Position numbers and translations under genes: made by a program. Shown piece by piece: positions 1-6,564 of a stretch of DNA of 9,906 nt (positions are counted from its first letter, which is position 1; the number at the start of each line of letters is the position of its first letter). The notes below the pieces were generated by a model that ran no database searches, had not been told where the DNA came from, and saw only the letters and a program-made list of their open reading frames with translations. The DNA is from Hyphomicrobium sp. (GTDB lineage: Bacteria > Pseudomonadota > Alphaproteobacteria > Rhizobiales > Hyphomicrobiaceae): contig JAUVPN010000071.1 of assembly GCA_030598645.1 (NCBI GenBank), forward strand, positions 1 to 9,906. Reading direction: 5' to 3'.

Positions 1-55
1 CGATGCACGGGCGGTTGAGGGACAACGGCGCGTGCCGTCTTGCGGGCGGGGCGAC

Positions 56-76
56 TGGCGGAGAGGGTGGGACTCG
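56..76 (-). other. Possible tRNA-Ser 3'-end fragment (attachment-site scar)
   Basis: On the minus strand these 21 bases read as the 3' T-arm half and acceptor end of a typical tRNA-Ser, ending CACCCTCTCCGCCA. They differ from the common form at about one base. Similarity stops abruptly at 76: the rest of a tRNA (5' T-arm, anticodon arm, D-arm) is not present to the right. Such truncated 3' ends are typical of att sites left by tyrosine-recombinase elements that integrate into tRNA genes. By that geometry the integrated element would lie at higher coordinates, including the pel locus. Chance similarity of a GC-rich 21-mer is possible. Confidence 0.35.
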
Positions 77-140
77 CCTATAAACCGTTGTTTCTGCTAG
101 TTATTTCGTGATTACAGGCGCATGTGTATCACCCTTTTGT

Positions 141-373
141 CTCACTGCCAAGGGGGCGGAGACGATACATTTTCGCTCCTGACAACCCTTTGCCGGTCAA
201 CATGCGCCAGCGACTCCGGAACCGCCATTTCGTCAGGGAGGCTAGTCAAAATTCTTTGCAAGTGGTCCGTCGGCAACCGGCCAGACACTATGCGCGACTG
301 CCCGCGGGCCCTCAAAGACGATATAGCTCTTCGAACGCACATGCTCGACGCACGTTCGCTTGCGGGCAGGGCT
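141..373 (-). pseudogene. Degenerate 5' fragment of IS3-family orfB
   Basis: In the -1 frame, SPARKRTCVEHVRSK follows the frameshift site directly and matches the typical OrfB opening (SPARRRxCVEHVR). About 25 codons later the similarity is weak (VFEGPRA where VSERRA is usual), and the frame hits TAG at 242-244. Immediately beyond, another frame reads LPDEMAVPESLAHVDRQ at the spacing where OrfB has its DE-x-L...A-RQYGR block. A nucleotide stretch resembling the YRR-IAALL codons follows near 141-160. This pattern indicates substitutions and small indels in a once normal orfB. The DDE catalytic core is absent from the window. Confidence 0.65.
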
Positions 374-651
374 TAGTACTTTCCCTCAAGCGCTTCCTTC
401 AGGATCAGCTTGTCCAGCGTCAGCTCGGAGACCGTATTCTTCAGCCGTTCGTTCTCGCGTTCCAGATCCTTGAAACGCTTCGCCTGGTCAAGCTTCAGAC
501 CGCCGTAGGCACGCCGCCATCGATAATAGCTCTGATCGGAAATCCCCAATCCCCGACAGATCAGGCCGATCGGTTCACCTTGGCTCACCCGCACTTCGGC
601 TTCCCGCAGCATGCCGACGATCTGTTCGGTCGTGTACCGCGTCCGTGCCAT
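373..651 (-). CDS. IS3-family transposase OrfA (helix-turn-helix)
   Basis: This 92-residue protein is of normal OrfA length. It starts RTRYTTEQIVGMLREAE (residues 3-19) and has a helix-turn-helix of the HTH_Tnp_1 type (about 25-50, with LGISDQSYYRWRRAYGGL). A leucine-zipper helix follows (about 58-85, LERENERLKNTVSEL). OrfA binds the element's terminal repeats and, in fused form with OrfB, makes the active transposase. The ATG at 649-651 has AGGAG 8 bases upstream (660-664). The open frame extends further upstream to 942, but the family alignment begins exactly at this ATG. The gene looks intact, but the OrfB partner is broken, so the element cannot move by itself. A truncated product could still bind related IS ends. 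Confidence 0.9.
   Translation of the reverse strand: MARTRYTTEQIVGMLREAEVRVSQGEPIGLICRGLGISDQSYYRWRRAYGGLKLDQAKRFKDLERENERLKNTVSELTLDKLILKEALEGKY
379..385 (-). other. Programmed -1 frameshift site (G GGA AAG)
   Basis: In the orfA frame, the codons before the terminal Tyr and stop read G GGA AAG. This fits the X XXY YYZ slippery heptamer used by IS3-family elements to make the OrfAB fusion. The -1 frame then reads VLSPARKRTCVEHVR, the usual opening of OrfB, so the position is exactly where a frameshift would be needed. Confidence 0.65.
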
Positions 652-718
652 ATCCCCTACTCCTAGTTGAAGAGTTCGGAAATAGCCGGATACGCTTAGA
701 CAACCCGAGATCACTTTT

Positions 719-731
719 GGGGAGCAGGCCA
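719..731 (-). repeat. Probable outer terminal repeat of the IS3-type element
   Basis: On the minus strand, TGGCCTGCTCCCC begins about 80 bases before the orfA start. It resembles the TG-initiated, C-rich ends typical of IS3-family elements (TGACCTGC-like). Its partner at the other end is absent, so the call rests on position and sequence type only. Confidence 0.45.
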
Positions 732-1068
732 CTTTGGCATGGGTCTGAGCAACTGAATCGTCACCGAGCCTGCCCCGGGACATGACGTCTTTAACTTGCG
801 CGTCAGCGGGCACAAGCAAGACTCGAGATTCATGCTGATGATCTCGCGTCACACTGATTATGCCCAAGACCTGAGTCGTCATCTGTCGGCGCGGTCGGAT
901 TTCAACCTCTTGGCCGCCGATGCCACTTCGAGGAACAGTCAAACGCGGTTTGCCGTGGACTACAGCCCGTACGGCTAATCAATACGAACGAAGTCACGGC
1001 GTGGTAAAGGCCGGACTTCTCACATTACATAACGGACGATACATGGCGTACGGCACCGCCTGCACGTC
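732..1068. other. Gene-poor stretch between the GH114 gene and the IS remnant
   Basis: These 337 bases hold no coding region I can support. The minus frame stays open from 942 into the IS orfA, but its translation shows no domain, and the frame crosses the presumed IS end, so I read it as chance. A plus-strand frame (796-978) is also unconvincing. I found no GC-rich hairpin followed by a T-run after the GH114 stop, so the operon terminator is not evident. Debris of an older insertion or broken gene is possible. Confidence 0.5.
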
Positions 1069-2061
1069 TCACGGACTCTTTGGCAATTGGTCCAACGCCC
1101 TATTTGCGAAGAACGGAATAAATCCAAAAGACTCGAGCTTGCGTCGCGCTAACGCGATCTTTTGCGGGTCGTCGATGTACTCGATCGAAAAAACGGGGAT
1201 GCCATCACGCACTGCCGCGTTGAGACCGGCGAGACTCCAGGCCACGTCTCCCCGGCTGTTGGGGATACCAGGGCCGTTAAGACCAAACAGAAGGCTCTCT
1301 TTGGTCACTCCGTCGATCAGATTGCGATAGCGTGAATTCTTGAGAAGCCCCTCGGCATTCTGACTCATGATCAGGAACCCACGTGATTTGTTCCGTGCGC
1401 GCTGGCTGAGCTCCGCCACTAGGTTGATCATATCTTCTTTCGCAGAACGCCGAATTCCACGCCATTCGGCATAAGCGTCAACGCGATCAAGAAATGCGCC
1501 ATCGAAGCCGGCGGCGATAATCCGATCGAGGATGGAGTCGTCTTGCGCGTAGACGATCTGCTTCCAGGCAGATTCCCAGAAACGCACTCCATAGGCACCT
1601 GGCCAGTCCGGGTTACTGCTGCCGAGCCAAGAGGGTGGAGCCTCCGCCCAGGCCCGTTTCCAGTAGGGGCGGAAGTCCTCCGCCTCTCCAACGCTGATAT
1701 AGGCAAGAACAATGCGCCGACTGCCGTCCGGCTTGCGTTTCAGCCTCTGAACGTCTTCGGGGCTTGCAACAATTATGTTGGGCTGACCCAAGGCGTGATC
1801 GATGACAATGAGGTCGAGGTTCGAGGCTGCGAGCCTGTCCACGTTGATATTCTGATATTGGCATCCCCACAATCTCGCTTGGCTTAGCGTTTGTGCACGC
1901 TCGCCGCGCACCGGTATCTCGATGGCGGAAGAGGGCCGTGAATCAGATAACGCGGCTATGAGTCCTAGAGACGAAAGCAGAACAGTTGGCACGAGAAACG
2001 CGGGCACACAGTTCCTTCTCATGAACGAGCAAGCGAATACACGCGAAATGATCACGACCAT
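1069..2061 (-). CDS. GH114 endo-alpha-1,4-polygalactosaminidase-like protein (PelA hydrolase-type)
   Basis: This 330-residue protein has a hydrophobic leader (about residues 17-38) followed by a TIM-barrel-like domain of the GH114 / TM1410 type. Recognisable blocks are LWGCQYQNINVDRLAASNLD (64-83), VLAYISVGEAEDFRPYW (118-134), GFDGAFLDRVDAY (185-197) and FSIEYIDD (291-298), each with the conserved acidic residues of the family. GH114 enzymes cleave alpha-1,4-linked galactosamine polymers, and the N-terminal domain of Pseudomonas PelA belongs to this group. Here the domain stands alone and no deacetylase domain follows. Its place as last gene of the cluster, 15 bases after the OPX gene, suggests a periplasmic or secreted enzyme that trims or releases the polymer. 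There is no lipobox cysteine. Function by family is fairly secure; substrate is inferred from context. Confidence 0.88.
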   Translation of the reverse strand: MVVIISRVFACSFMRRNCVPAFLVPTVLLSSLGLIAALSDSRPSSAIEIPVRGERAQTLSQARLWGCQYQNINVDRLAASNLDLIVIDHALGQPNIIVASPEDVQRLKRKPDGSRRIVLAYISVGEAEDFRPYWKRAWAEAPPSWLGSSNPDWPGAYGVRFWESAWKQIVYAQDDSILDRIIAAGFDGAFLDRVDAYAEWRGIRRSAKEDMINLVAELSQRARNKSRGFLIMSQNAEGLLKNSRYRNLIDGVTKESLLFGLNGPGIPNSRGDVAWSLAGLNAAVRDGIPVFSIEYIDDPQKIALARRKLESFGFIPFFANRALDQLPKSP

Positions 2062-2070
2062 CAGCCTAAT

Positions 2071-2077
2071 CCTTCCT
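2071..2077 (-). promoter_or_regulatory. Ribosome binding site for the GH114 gene
   Basis: AGGAAGG lies 9 bases upstream of the ATG at 2059-2061 and overlaps the end of the OPX gene. The next in-frame ATG (codon 14, 2020-2022) has no such site, so the upstream start is preferred. Confidence 0.75.
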
Positions 2078-3501
2078 CACTCACGCGTCGAATTCGAACC
2101 TGCAAGATTGCCCCGCCAGTACTTCGAGATGGTCGCACGCGAAATCGAGGACTTCACACGAACGATGTCACCGGGAAAAAGGGGCGTCATCTCATCGGCC
2201 TTTACGCTCTGCGCCTTTCCGTGTCCCTGAGACCGGACAATCTCGAACACTACGATTGACCGGTCAGGATCTCTTTCAGTTCCCAGATTTGACAACACAA
2301 TGGCATCGAAAATGCCTTCAATCGATGCTACCTCTTTTTCATGGCCGATCATTTTCTCAGTATTTTTCGCAAGCTCGCGAACGATCCGTGTCTGCCGCTC
2401 GCGCTCGAGCAGGGTCGCACTGCGCTTTGCCTCTTCGAGCCGCTGCTCAGCCCGTAAAAAGTTAACCTTCATCAAGTGAGCGCGGGCCTCGATTTCCGCG
2501 AGATCGGTCTTGGCAAGCGTAATGATCGGCGTTCTTACAGCGCCGTTCTTAGACAGGCGAACGAGTTGCTCGACGCGTTTTTTGCGCAAACTGATGAGCT
2601 CCACACTCTTCGACCTACCCTGCTCAATCGCAGCAACCTCGCGTCGGATCGCTGCGATTCGGTCATGAGCTTGCCTAATCTTTTCATCGTGAGATGCTTT
2701 CAGCTGTGCCAGCAATGCATTCTCAGACTGCATCAGCAAGCCCGCCTCCTGCTCACCCCCCAACTTGATCAACCTCTGCGGCGTTTGCGCGTGTTCGCGT
2801 CGATCTCGCTCTGCCTCGATCCGCGCGCGCTGTGCGATCAAACGCGTTAACGCGAGAGCGGCGCCTGCATGGCGCTTCTTCTCACGCAAGATATCAACCA
2901 TGAGCGCGTTGCGCTCCAGCGACTTCTCCAGTCCGCCGGCAAGTGCAAAGGCGTGCAGAACCATCATTCCTGAGACATATTTATACGCGCCGGGATTTCG
3001 CGTCGCACCAATCACGTAAACCGGCTGCCGCTCCTCGATCGTTATTGTGACCTCGCAAGCGCCTCCTATGATCTGTTCGAATGCTTCCGCTAAGGATGAC
3101 TGCAGTTCCTTTGTCGATTGATTCGCGGCGTTGAACGAGCCGAGGCGCGGCAATGAGACCATTCCGTCTGGTTGCACAACGTACTCGCCCGTCAGATCCA
3201 GGCGCTGGTAAAACGAGCGGGTCGCTGGCTGCGCACGGGTCTCCCCAGACCCGCTTGAGGCGGGCAAATCAAGAAGCTCTAAAAATATGATCCTGATACG
3301 ATCTCCCGCCGCAAACTTCTCTATGGTCGAAAGGGGGCTTGCAAGAAAAATCGGCTCGTCGGGCTGCGCTTCCGCTCGCGCCGAGGGCATAAACGTTGAT
3401 AGGGGAATGGTAAGTGCTACAAGCAGAATGGTAAGTGCTACAAGCAGCGTGAAGGAGCCAGTTCGTCGGAAGATGGCGAAAAGCTTCGATATGCTGAACA
3501 T
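2077..3501 (-). CDS. Wza/ExoF-like polysaccharide export (OPX) protein with coiled coil
   Basis: From the chosen ATG the protein has 474 residues. A basic, hydrophobic leader (about 1-43, ending PSARA) suggests a Sec signal or N-terminal anchor. A poly-export domain follows (about 66-155; FAAGDRIRI near 63-71, EYVVQPDGMVSLPRLG near 106-121, VTITIEERQPVYVIG near 151-165). Next is an SLBB-like stretch (about 158-208, with NPGAYKYVSGMMVLHAFALA). Then comes a long charged, heptad-like coiled coil (about 209-395) and a C-terminal portion with FPGDIVRVK (442-450). This order resembles ExoF/VpsM-type export proteins of rhizobial exopolysaccharide systems, which carry polymer through the periplasm and outer membrane. 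No lipobox cysteine is seen in the leader. It sits 13 bases after pelG, where it presumably serves export of the Pel-like polymer in place of, or beside, PelB and PelC. The leader contains a 7-residue duplication. Confidence 0.85.
   Translation of the reverse strand: MFSISKLFAIFRRTGSFTLLVALTILLVALTIPLSTFMPSARAEAQPDEPIFLASPLSTIEKFAAGDRIRIIFLELLDLPASSGSGETRAQPATRSFYQRLDLTGEYVVQPDGMVSLPRLGSFNAANQSTKELQSSLAEAFEQIIGGACEVTITIEERQPVYVIGATRNPGAYKYVSGMMVLHAFALAGGLEKSLERNALMVDILREKKRHAGAALALTRLIAQRARIEAERDRREHAQTPQRLIKLGGEQEAGLLMQSENALLAQLKASHDEKIRQAHDRIAAIRREVAAIEQGRSKSVELISLRKKRVEQLVRLSKNGAVRTPIITLAKTDLAEIEARAHLMKVNFLRAEQRLEEAKRSATLLERERQTRIVRELAKNTEKMIGHEKEVASIEGIFDAIVLSNLGTERDPDRSIVVFEIVRSQGHGKAQSVKADEMTPLFPGDIVRVKSSISRATISKYWRGNLAGSNSTRE
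3406..3447 (-). repeat. Perfect 21-base tandem duplication in the OPX signal sequence
   Basis: Units 3406-3426 and 3427-3447 are identical. They double a 7-residue hydrophobic block in the leader (LLVALTI, LLVALTI), lengthening the hydrophobic core by two helical turns while keeping the frame. Perfect identity suggests a recent slippage event. Confidence 0.95.
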
Positions 3502-3509
3502 ATTGAAGT

Positions 3510-3514
3510 TCCTT
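3510..3514 (-). promoter_or_regulatory. Ribosome binding site for the OPX gene
   Basis: AAGGA lies 8 bases upstream of the ATG at 3499-3501 and touches the pelG stop. It selects this start over the longer in-frame opening at 3630, which would run back through the pelG 3' end. Confidence 0.8.
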
Positions 3515-4993
3515 TTAGATGCTGGGCCGCATGACACCGGTTTTGGACTTCTGCACTCCTGGTGCGTAAGCGCCTTCTTTGCGCGCGGCACTGCAAGCAT
3601 GCCTCTGCATGCGCACAGCGCCTTCGACAAAGGTTATGTAGTCGATGCGGCCAAAAACACGGCCGAGAACCACAGATGCTGCCGTTCCGCTTACGACCGC
3701 GGCCACCAGGATACCGAAGCCGTAACTCATCGGACCGATGGAGACTGTAACCAACGTTCCGAGGAAATTGAGAAGCAGAAAGCAAAGCTGGAGAAGAAGG
3801 AATTCGCGGTAGCGTTCGAAGAATAGCAAGAATGTTGTCGAGGCGAGGAATACCATCTGAAAGACCGCAGCGATGGCGCAGAGGCGTAAAATGGGTATCC
3901 CGCTAAAAGGCAAACTCGTGGCGCGCACGATTAGAGGCGCAGTGATGACGACAATAGCAGAGACTGCAGCCTGCAGTAGGATGATCTTCTCCAGCGTCCG
4001 AAAAGTATAGCTCTCAAGCTCTGCGCTCTTCTTTCGGATCTCGGTAAGCGGCGAATGGCCTTCAATCGCATCGAAGTAGGAGCGGTATCTCCAACGGTAT
4101 TCGGTATCAAGCGCCTTCACGAGATGCGTGAGTGCAGGAATTATCGTGAGAGAGCCAATGAACGCCGCACTGTCGTAGAGAGGCGCGTTTACGAGACCTG
4201 AGTTTACGTATTCCCCAAGCGGACCAGCCCAAATCACCCACTTGTCAATCCAGACAGCAACTATGCCAAAGAGCGCACCAATGGCAATGACCCAATACTT
4301 TTTGAACCACGAGAGCATGTTTGCGATGGCGGTTGTAAGGCCGCAGTGGGGATCTCGAGCATGTTGGAAGACACGCATCGAAAATCCCAAAAATATGACC
4401 GCCAATCCGCAACTAAGTCCCAACAATATTCCGGCGCCGTTAAGGCCGGAAATCGCAGCAAGGAGAGCCCCCGAGATCGCGACGACCAGCCCACCCGCGA
4501 AGACAAACGTGATGGCACGAAATTCGCGCAGGGTCGCGCAGAGAGCCAGGCTCACCCACATCATGCCGATGAGCCCGCTTGACTGGGTCAGCGCAACAGC
4601 CGCTTCGAAGGTAAGCTTAAAGAAAGCTACCACCAGGAGCGCGAGCGCGGCAGAGCCCACTCCACCCAACACCAACCCTGCGAGTAGTAGAGGCACGATG
4701 CTTTCGTGCGAGCCCGAATAGATGGCGTCGGCTGAAACGCGATATGAGATAATCACGACTGGAGTGGCCGCAACGATGGACAACAAAAAAGCGTAGATGA
4801 GCAGCATTCGGAAGTCAGCAAGTGTCTCCCTGCTGGCCCATTGCTGAGCGATGGCGGTGATGATAACGATTGCGGCGATAGTAAAAAGCCATGGGCCGGC
4901 CACGACAGCGGTCGAATAGCCTGCTGAAACAACGGATTCTTTGAGGCCTCTGTCGTGATCCGCGGGTATATGTCGTGCGCTGACTCCAGCCAC
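3515..4993 (-). CDS. pelG: PelG, Wzx-like inner-membrane transporter of the Pel system
   Basis: This 492-residue, very hydrophobic protein has roughly 11-12 membrane segments (about residues 29-50, 63-84, 100-124, 136-152, 160-181, 185-205, 233-250, 335-357, 368-391, 398-418, 424-444). A polar cytoplasmic loop lies near 293-333. The opening MAG, the early GPWLFTI segment and the AVWIDKWVIWAGP stretch (246-258) fit PelG, a member of the MOP/polysaccharide-transport (Wzx-like) superfamily thought to pass the nascent polymer across the inner membrane. PelG is usually about 455 residues; here a basic C-terminal tail (about 458-492) adds length. It starts at GTG two bases after the pelF TAA, with GGAGG 10 bases upstream. 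Its own TAA stop (3515-3517) is 13 bases before the next gene and abuts that gene's Shine-Dalgarno. PelG with an adjacent PelF is diagnostic of a pel locus. Confidence 0.92.
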   Translation of the reverse strand: MAGVSARHIPADHDRGLKESVVSAGYSTAVVAGPWLFTIAAIVIITAIAQQWASRETLADFRMLLIYAFLLSIVAATPVVIISYRVSADAIYSGSHESIVPLLLAGLVLGGVGSAALALLVVAFFKLTFEAAVALTQSSGLIGMMWVSLALCATLREFRAITFVFAGGLVVAISGALLAAISGLNGAGILLGLSCGLAVIFLGFSMRVFQHARDPHCGLTTAIANMLSWFKKYWVIAIGALFGIVAVWIDKWVIWAGPLGEYVNSGLVNAPLYDSAAFIGSLTIIPALTHLVKALDTEYRWRYRSYFDAIEGHSPLTEIRKKSAELESYTFRTLEKIILLQAAVSAIVVITAPLIVRATSLPFSGIPILRLCAIAAVFQMVFLASTTFLLFFERYREFLLLQLCFLLLNFLGTLVTVSIGPMSYGFGILVAAVVSGTAASVVLGRVFGRIDYITFVEGAVRMQRHACSAARKEGAYAPGVQKSKTGVMRPSI

Positions 4994-4995
4994 AA

Positions 4996-6564
4996 TTATT
5001 GAACCTCCGAACTCGAATATTGAATCTCCGAACTCGAAAAACGCGCAATTGAGAACGACTTCTCATAGAGCTCGCTGTAACTCTGGCGCGCCTGCGATAG
5101 CGTATAGTAGCTCGCAATCCGGGATCTCATCACATTGCCCATAGCTTCCTGCTCGGCTTGATTGCGGAGGAGGTGTACAACAGCGGCGGCGGTCTGGTCT
5201 GGCGCTAACACGTCGGTGACATAGCCAGCCTTTCCAAGGTTTGGCACTTCATCTGGCGCACCTAGGAGTAGGTCCTTGCAGCATCCAACATTTGTCGTTA
5301 CGCACGGAATACCAGCAGCACCTGCCTCGAGGAGCACAAGCGGTTGCGCTTCACTGACGCTTGTTAGAACGACGACGTGGATCGATGAGAGGTAGTCCGA
5401 AAGGCGGACATTGCCCGTGAAAATCACGCAGTCTTCTAGACGCAACTGCTCCACCATCTCGATACATTCGGCAAAGTAGGATGGCTCCTCGTCAGTCGGT
5501 CCCATAACAAGGGCACGAATATCCGGTATGTGCTCACGGATGACGGCAGCGGCGGCAATATACGTCTTTACGTCCTTTATCGACACGACCCTGCCAATGA
5601 GCGCCATCGTCGGTCGGTCTGCCGCAGTCGGCCGGCCGATGTCCTTGTAAGCAGATACGTCAATCCCGTTTGGGATGATACTTAGCTTTCGAGGTTCTGC
5701 CCCAAAGCTCCTTTGTAACTCCTGATTCTCCGTGAACAGCGTGACTATGAAGCTGCTCGCCTCATAGCAGCAGCGCGCATAAGAATCGAAGGCATCAATC
5801 CAGATATCGCGCACATCCCGCCTTTCGTCATCGATCGCGAGCCCTTTTTCAATTGTGTCGGAGAGCCACCGAGCCATCATGATCTCGATGCGGCGCTCAC
5901 TAGTATAGATACCGTGCTCCGTAAGAATCGTAGGACACCCTGTTTCAATCCTCGTTCGAGCTGCGAGCAATCCCGCATAGCCCGTTGAGACAGCATGATA
6001 GGTTCGAGCCTTCGGCAGCTGAAAGCTTGCCACCGCAAACAAACCACCAACAAGCGCCCGCCAGGCCCAAAAAAATTGCAGGAAGGATGCGTTAGGAGCA
6101 AGCGTTCGATACGTTCCTTGCACCATGTTCCAAGCAACCGGCGAGTTAAGCAGGGTGGGAAGCGTCAAAGCCATCTTTGACGCTCGCAGGCAACCTAAGA
6201 CCTCGGCGAACTCGCGGGCCCCGCCACCTGCAATCAGTTGCGATGTGGCCTCCGCAAGCTTCGATGCGCACTCGAGCTGGTCAACCGTAGCCTTCGGCAC
6301 TCCTTTCGCAAGCGTAGCTGGATCGCTGACATTGAGTTCTTGGAACGTCACCAGATTTGCAGGTCGCTCATAGCGGACCTGGCGCTGCCCGGCACCTGCA
6401 ACAATGGCGACTACGGAAAAGGTGAGATGCTCTTGCGATTTAATCAACCAGTTGATCCAGTTCGAAACGCCGCCCGAAATATATGGATAGCAGCCTTCGA
6501 CCACTAGACACACATCGGCTGCTTCGCAACATTCATTCGCGCGCGGCGCCATGTCGAAGTTCAT
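4996..6564 (-). CDS. pelF: PelF glycosyltransferase (GT4 family), Pel polysaccharide polymerase
   Basis: This 522-residue soluble, cytoplasmic GT-B enzyme is the strongest identification in the window. PelF-type signatures run in order: EGCYPYISGGVSNWI (residues 23-37; glycine-rich N-terminal loop), TEHGIYTSERRIEI (215-228), FTENQELQRSFG (277-288), IIPNGID (296-302), LIGRVVSIKDVKTYI (322-336) and SEAQPLVLLEAGAAGIP (404-420). The last contains the EX7E pair of retaining GT4 enzymes (Glu405, Glu413). PelF is known to use UDP-activated N-acetylhexosamine to build the Pel polymer, working with PelD, PelE and PelG at the membrane. The start ATG overlaps the pelE stop by 4 bases and has a consensus Shine-Dalgarno. 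The last 14 residues (FSSSEIQYSSSEVQ) come from a 21-base tandem duplication and look like a recent C-terminal extension. Residue 406 of the EX7E motif is Ala where Gly is common. Confidence 0.95.
   Translation of the reverse strand: MNFDMAPRANECCEAADVCLVVEGCYPYISGGVSNWINWLIKSQEHLTFSVVAIVAGAGQRQVRYERPANLVTFQELNVSDPATLAKGVPKATVDQLECASKLAEATSQLIAGGGAREFAEVLGCLRASKMALTLPTLLNSPVAWNMVQGTYRTLAPNASFLQFFWAWRALVGGLFAVASFQLPKARTYHAVSTGYAGLLAARTRIETGCPTILTEHGIYTSERRIEIMMARWLSDTIEKGLAIDDERRDVRDIWIDAFDSYARCCYEASSFIVTLFTENQELQRSFGAEPRKLSIIPNGIDVSAYKDIGRPTAADRPTMALIGRVVSIKDVKTYIAAAAVIREHIPDIRALVMGPTDEEPSYFAECIEMVEQLRLEDCVIFTGNVRLSDYLSSIHVVVLTSVSEAQPLVLLEAGAAGIPCVTTNVGCCKDLLLGAPDEVPNLGKAGYVTDVLAPDQTAAAVVHLLRNQAEQEAMGNVMRSRIASYYTLSQARQSYSELYEKSFSIARFSSSEIQYSSSEVQ
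4998..5039 (-). repeat. 21-base tandem duplication at the pelF/pelG junction
   Basis: Two adjacent 21-base units (4998-5018 and 5019-5039) match at 19 of 21 positions. In pelF they encode the repeated SSSE-I/V-Q tail. The unit nearer pelG carries a perfect GGAGG (5004-5008), the pelG Shine-Dalgarno. The other copy reads GGAGA. Confidence 0.9.
5004..5008 (-). promoter_or_regulatory. Ribosome binding site for pelG
   Basis: GGAGG sits 10 bases upstream of the GTG at 4991-4993, within the end of pelF. It supports a GTG start for pelG. Confidence 0.7.

Larger units (their letters stand above)
141..731 (-). mobile_element. IS3-family insertion sequence remnant
   Basis: An IS3-type orfA, a -1 frameshift window and the decayed start of orfB lie in the canonical order on the minus strand. 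The right limit is a probable terminal inverted repeat at 719-731. The left limit is where orfB similarity fades, not a seen end. A full IS3 element is about 1.2-1.5 kb, so more than half is missing here. Neither a second terminal repeat nor a target duplication is identifiable. Confidence 0.75.

Noticed and set aside
24..37. Small inverted repeat ACGGC/GCCGT near the left edge, considered as a terminator
   Set aside because: The stem is only 5 bp and no T-run follows on either strand.
39..372. Near-identical 14-base GC-rich words (CTTGCGGGC-R-GGGC) at about 39-53 and 358-371
   Set aside because: They are short and of low complexity. The second lies within the orfB coding remnant, so it is not convincing as terminal or direct repeats.
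124..666. 180-residue plus-strand open frame
   Set aside because: It lies opposite the IS3 orfA/orfB remnant, has Arg/Pro/Gln-rich antisense composition and no domain. It is a shadow frame.
652..942. Upstream extension of the orfA reading frame (about 97 more residues)
   Set aside because: OrfA family similarity and a Shine-Dalgarno both begin at the ATG at 649-651. The extension crosses the presumed IS end and shows no recognisable motif.
3502..3630. Longer N-terminus for the OPX protein starting at 3630
   Set aside because: It overlaps the pelG 3' end, lacks a ribosome binding site and would bury the signal sequence. The ATG at 3499-3501 has AAGGA at good spacing.
4242..4721. 159-residue plus-strand open frame opposite pelG
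   Set aside because: It is antisense to conserved membrane segments and has low-complexity composition without a start signal.
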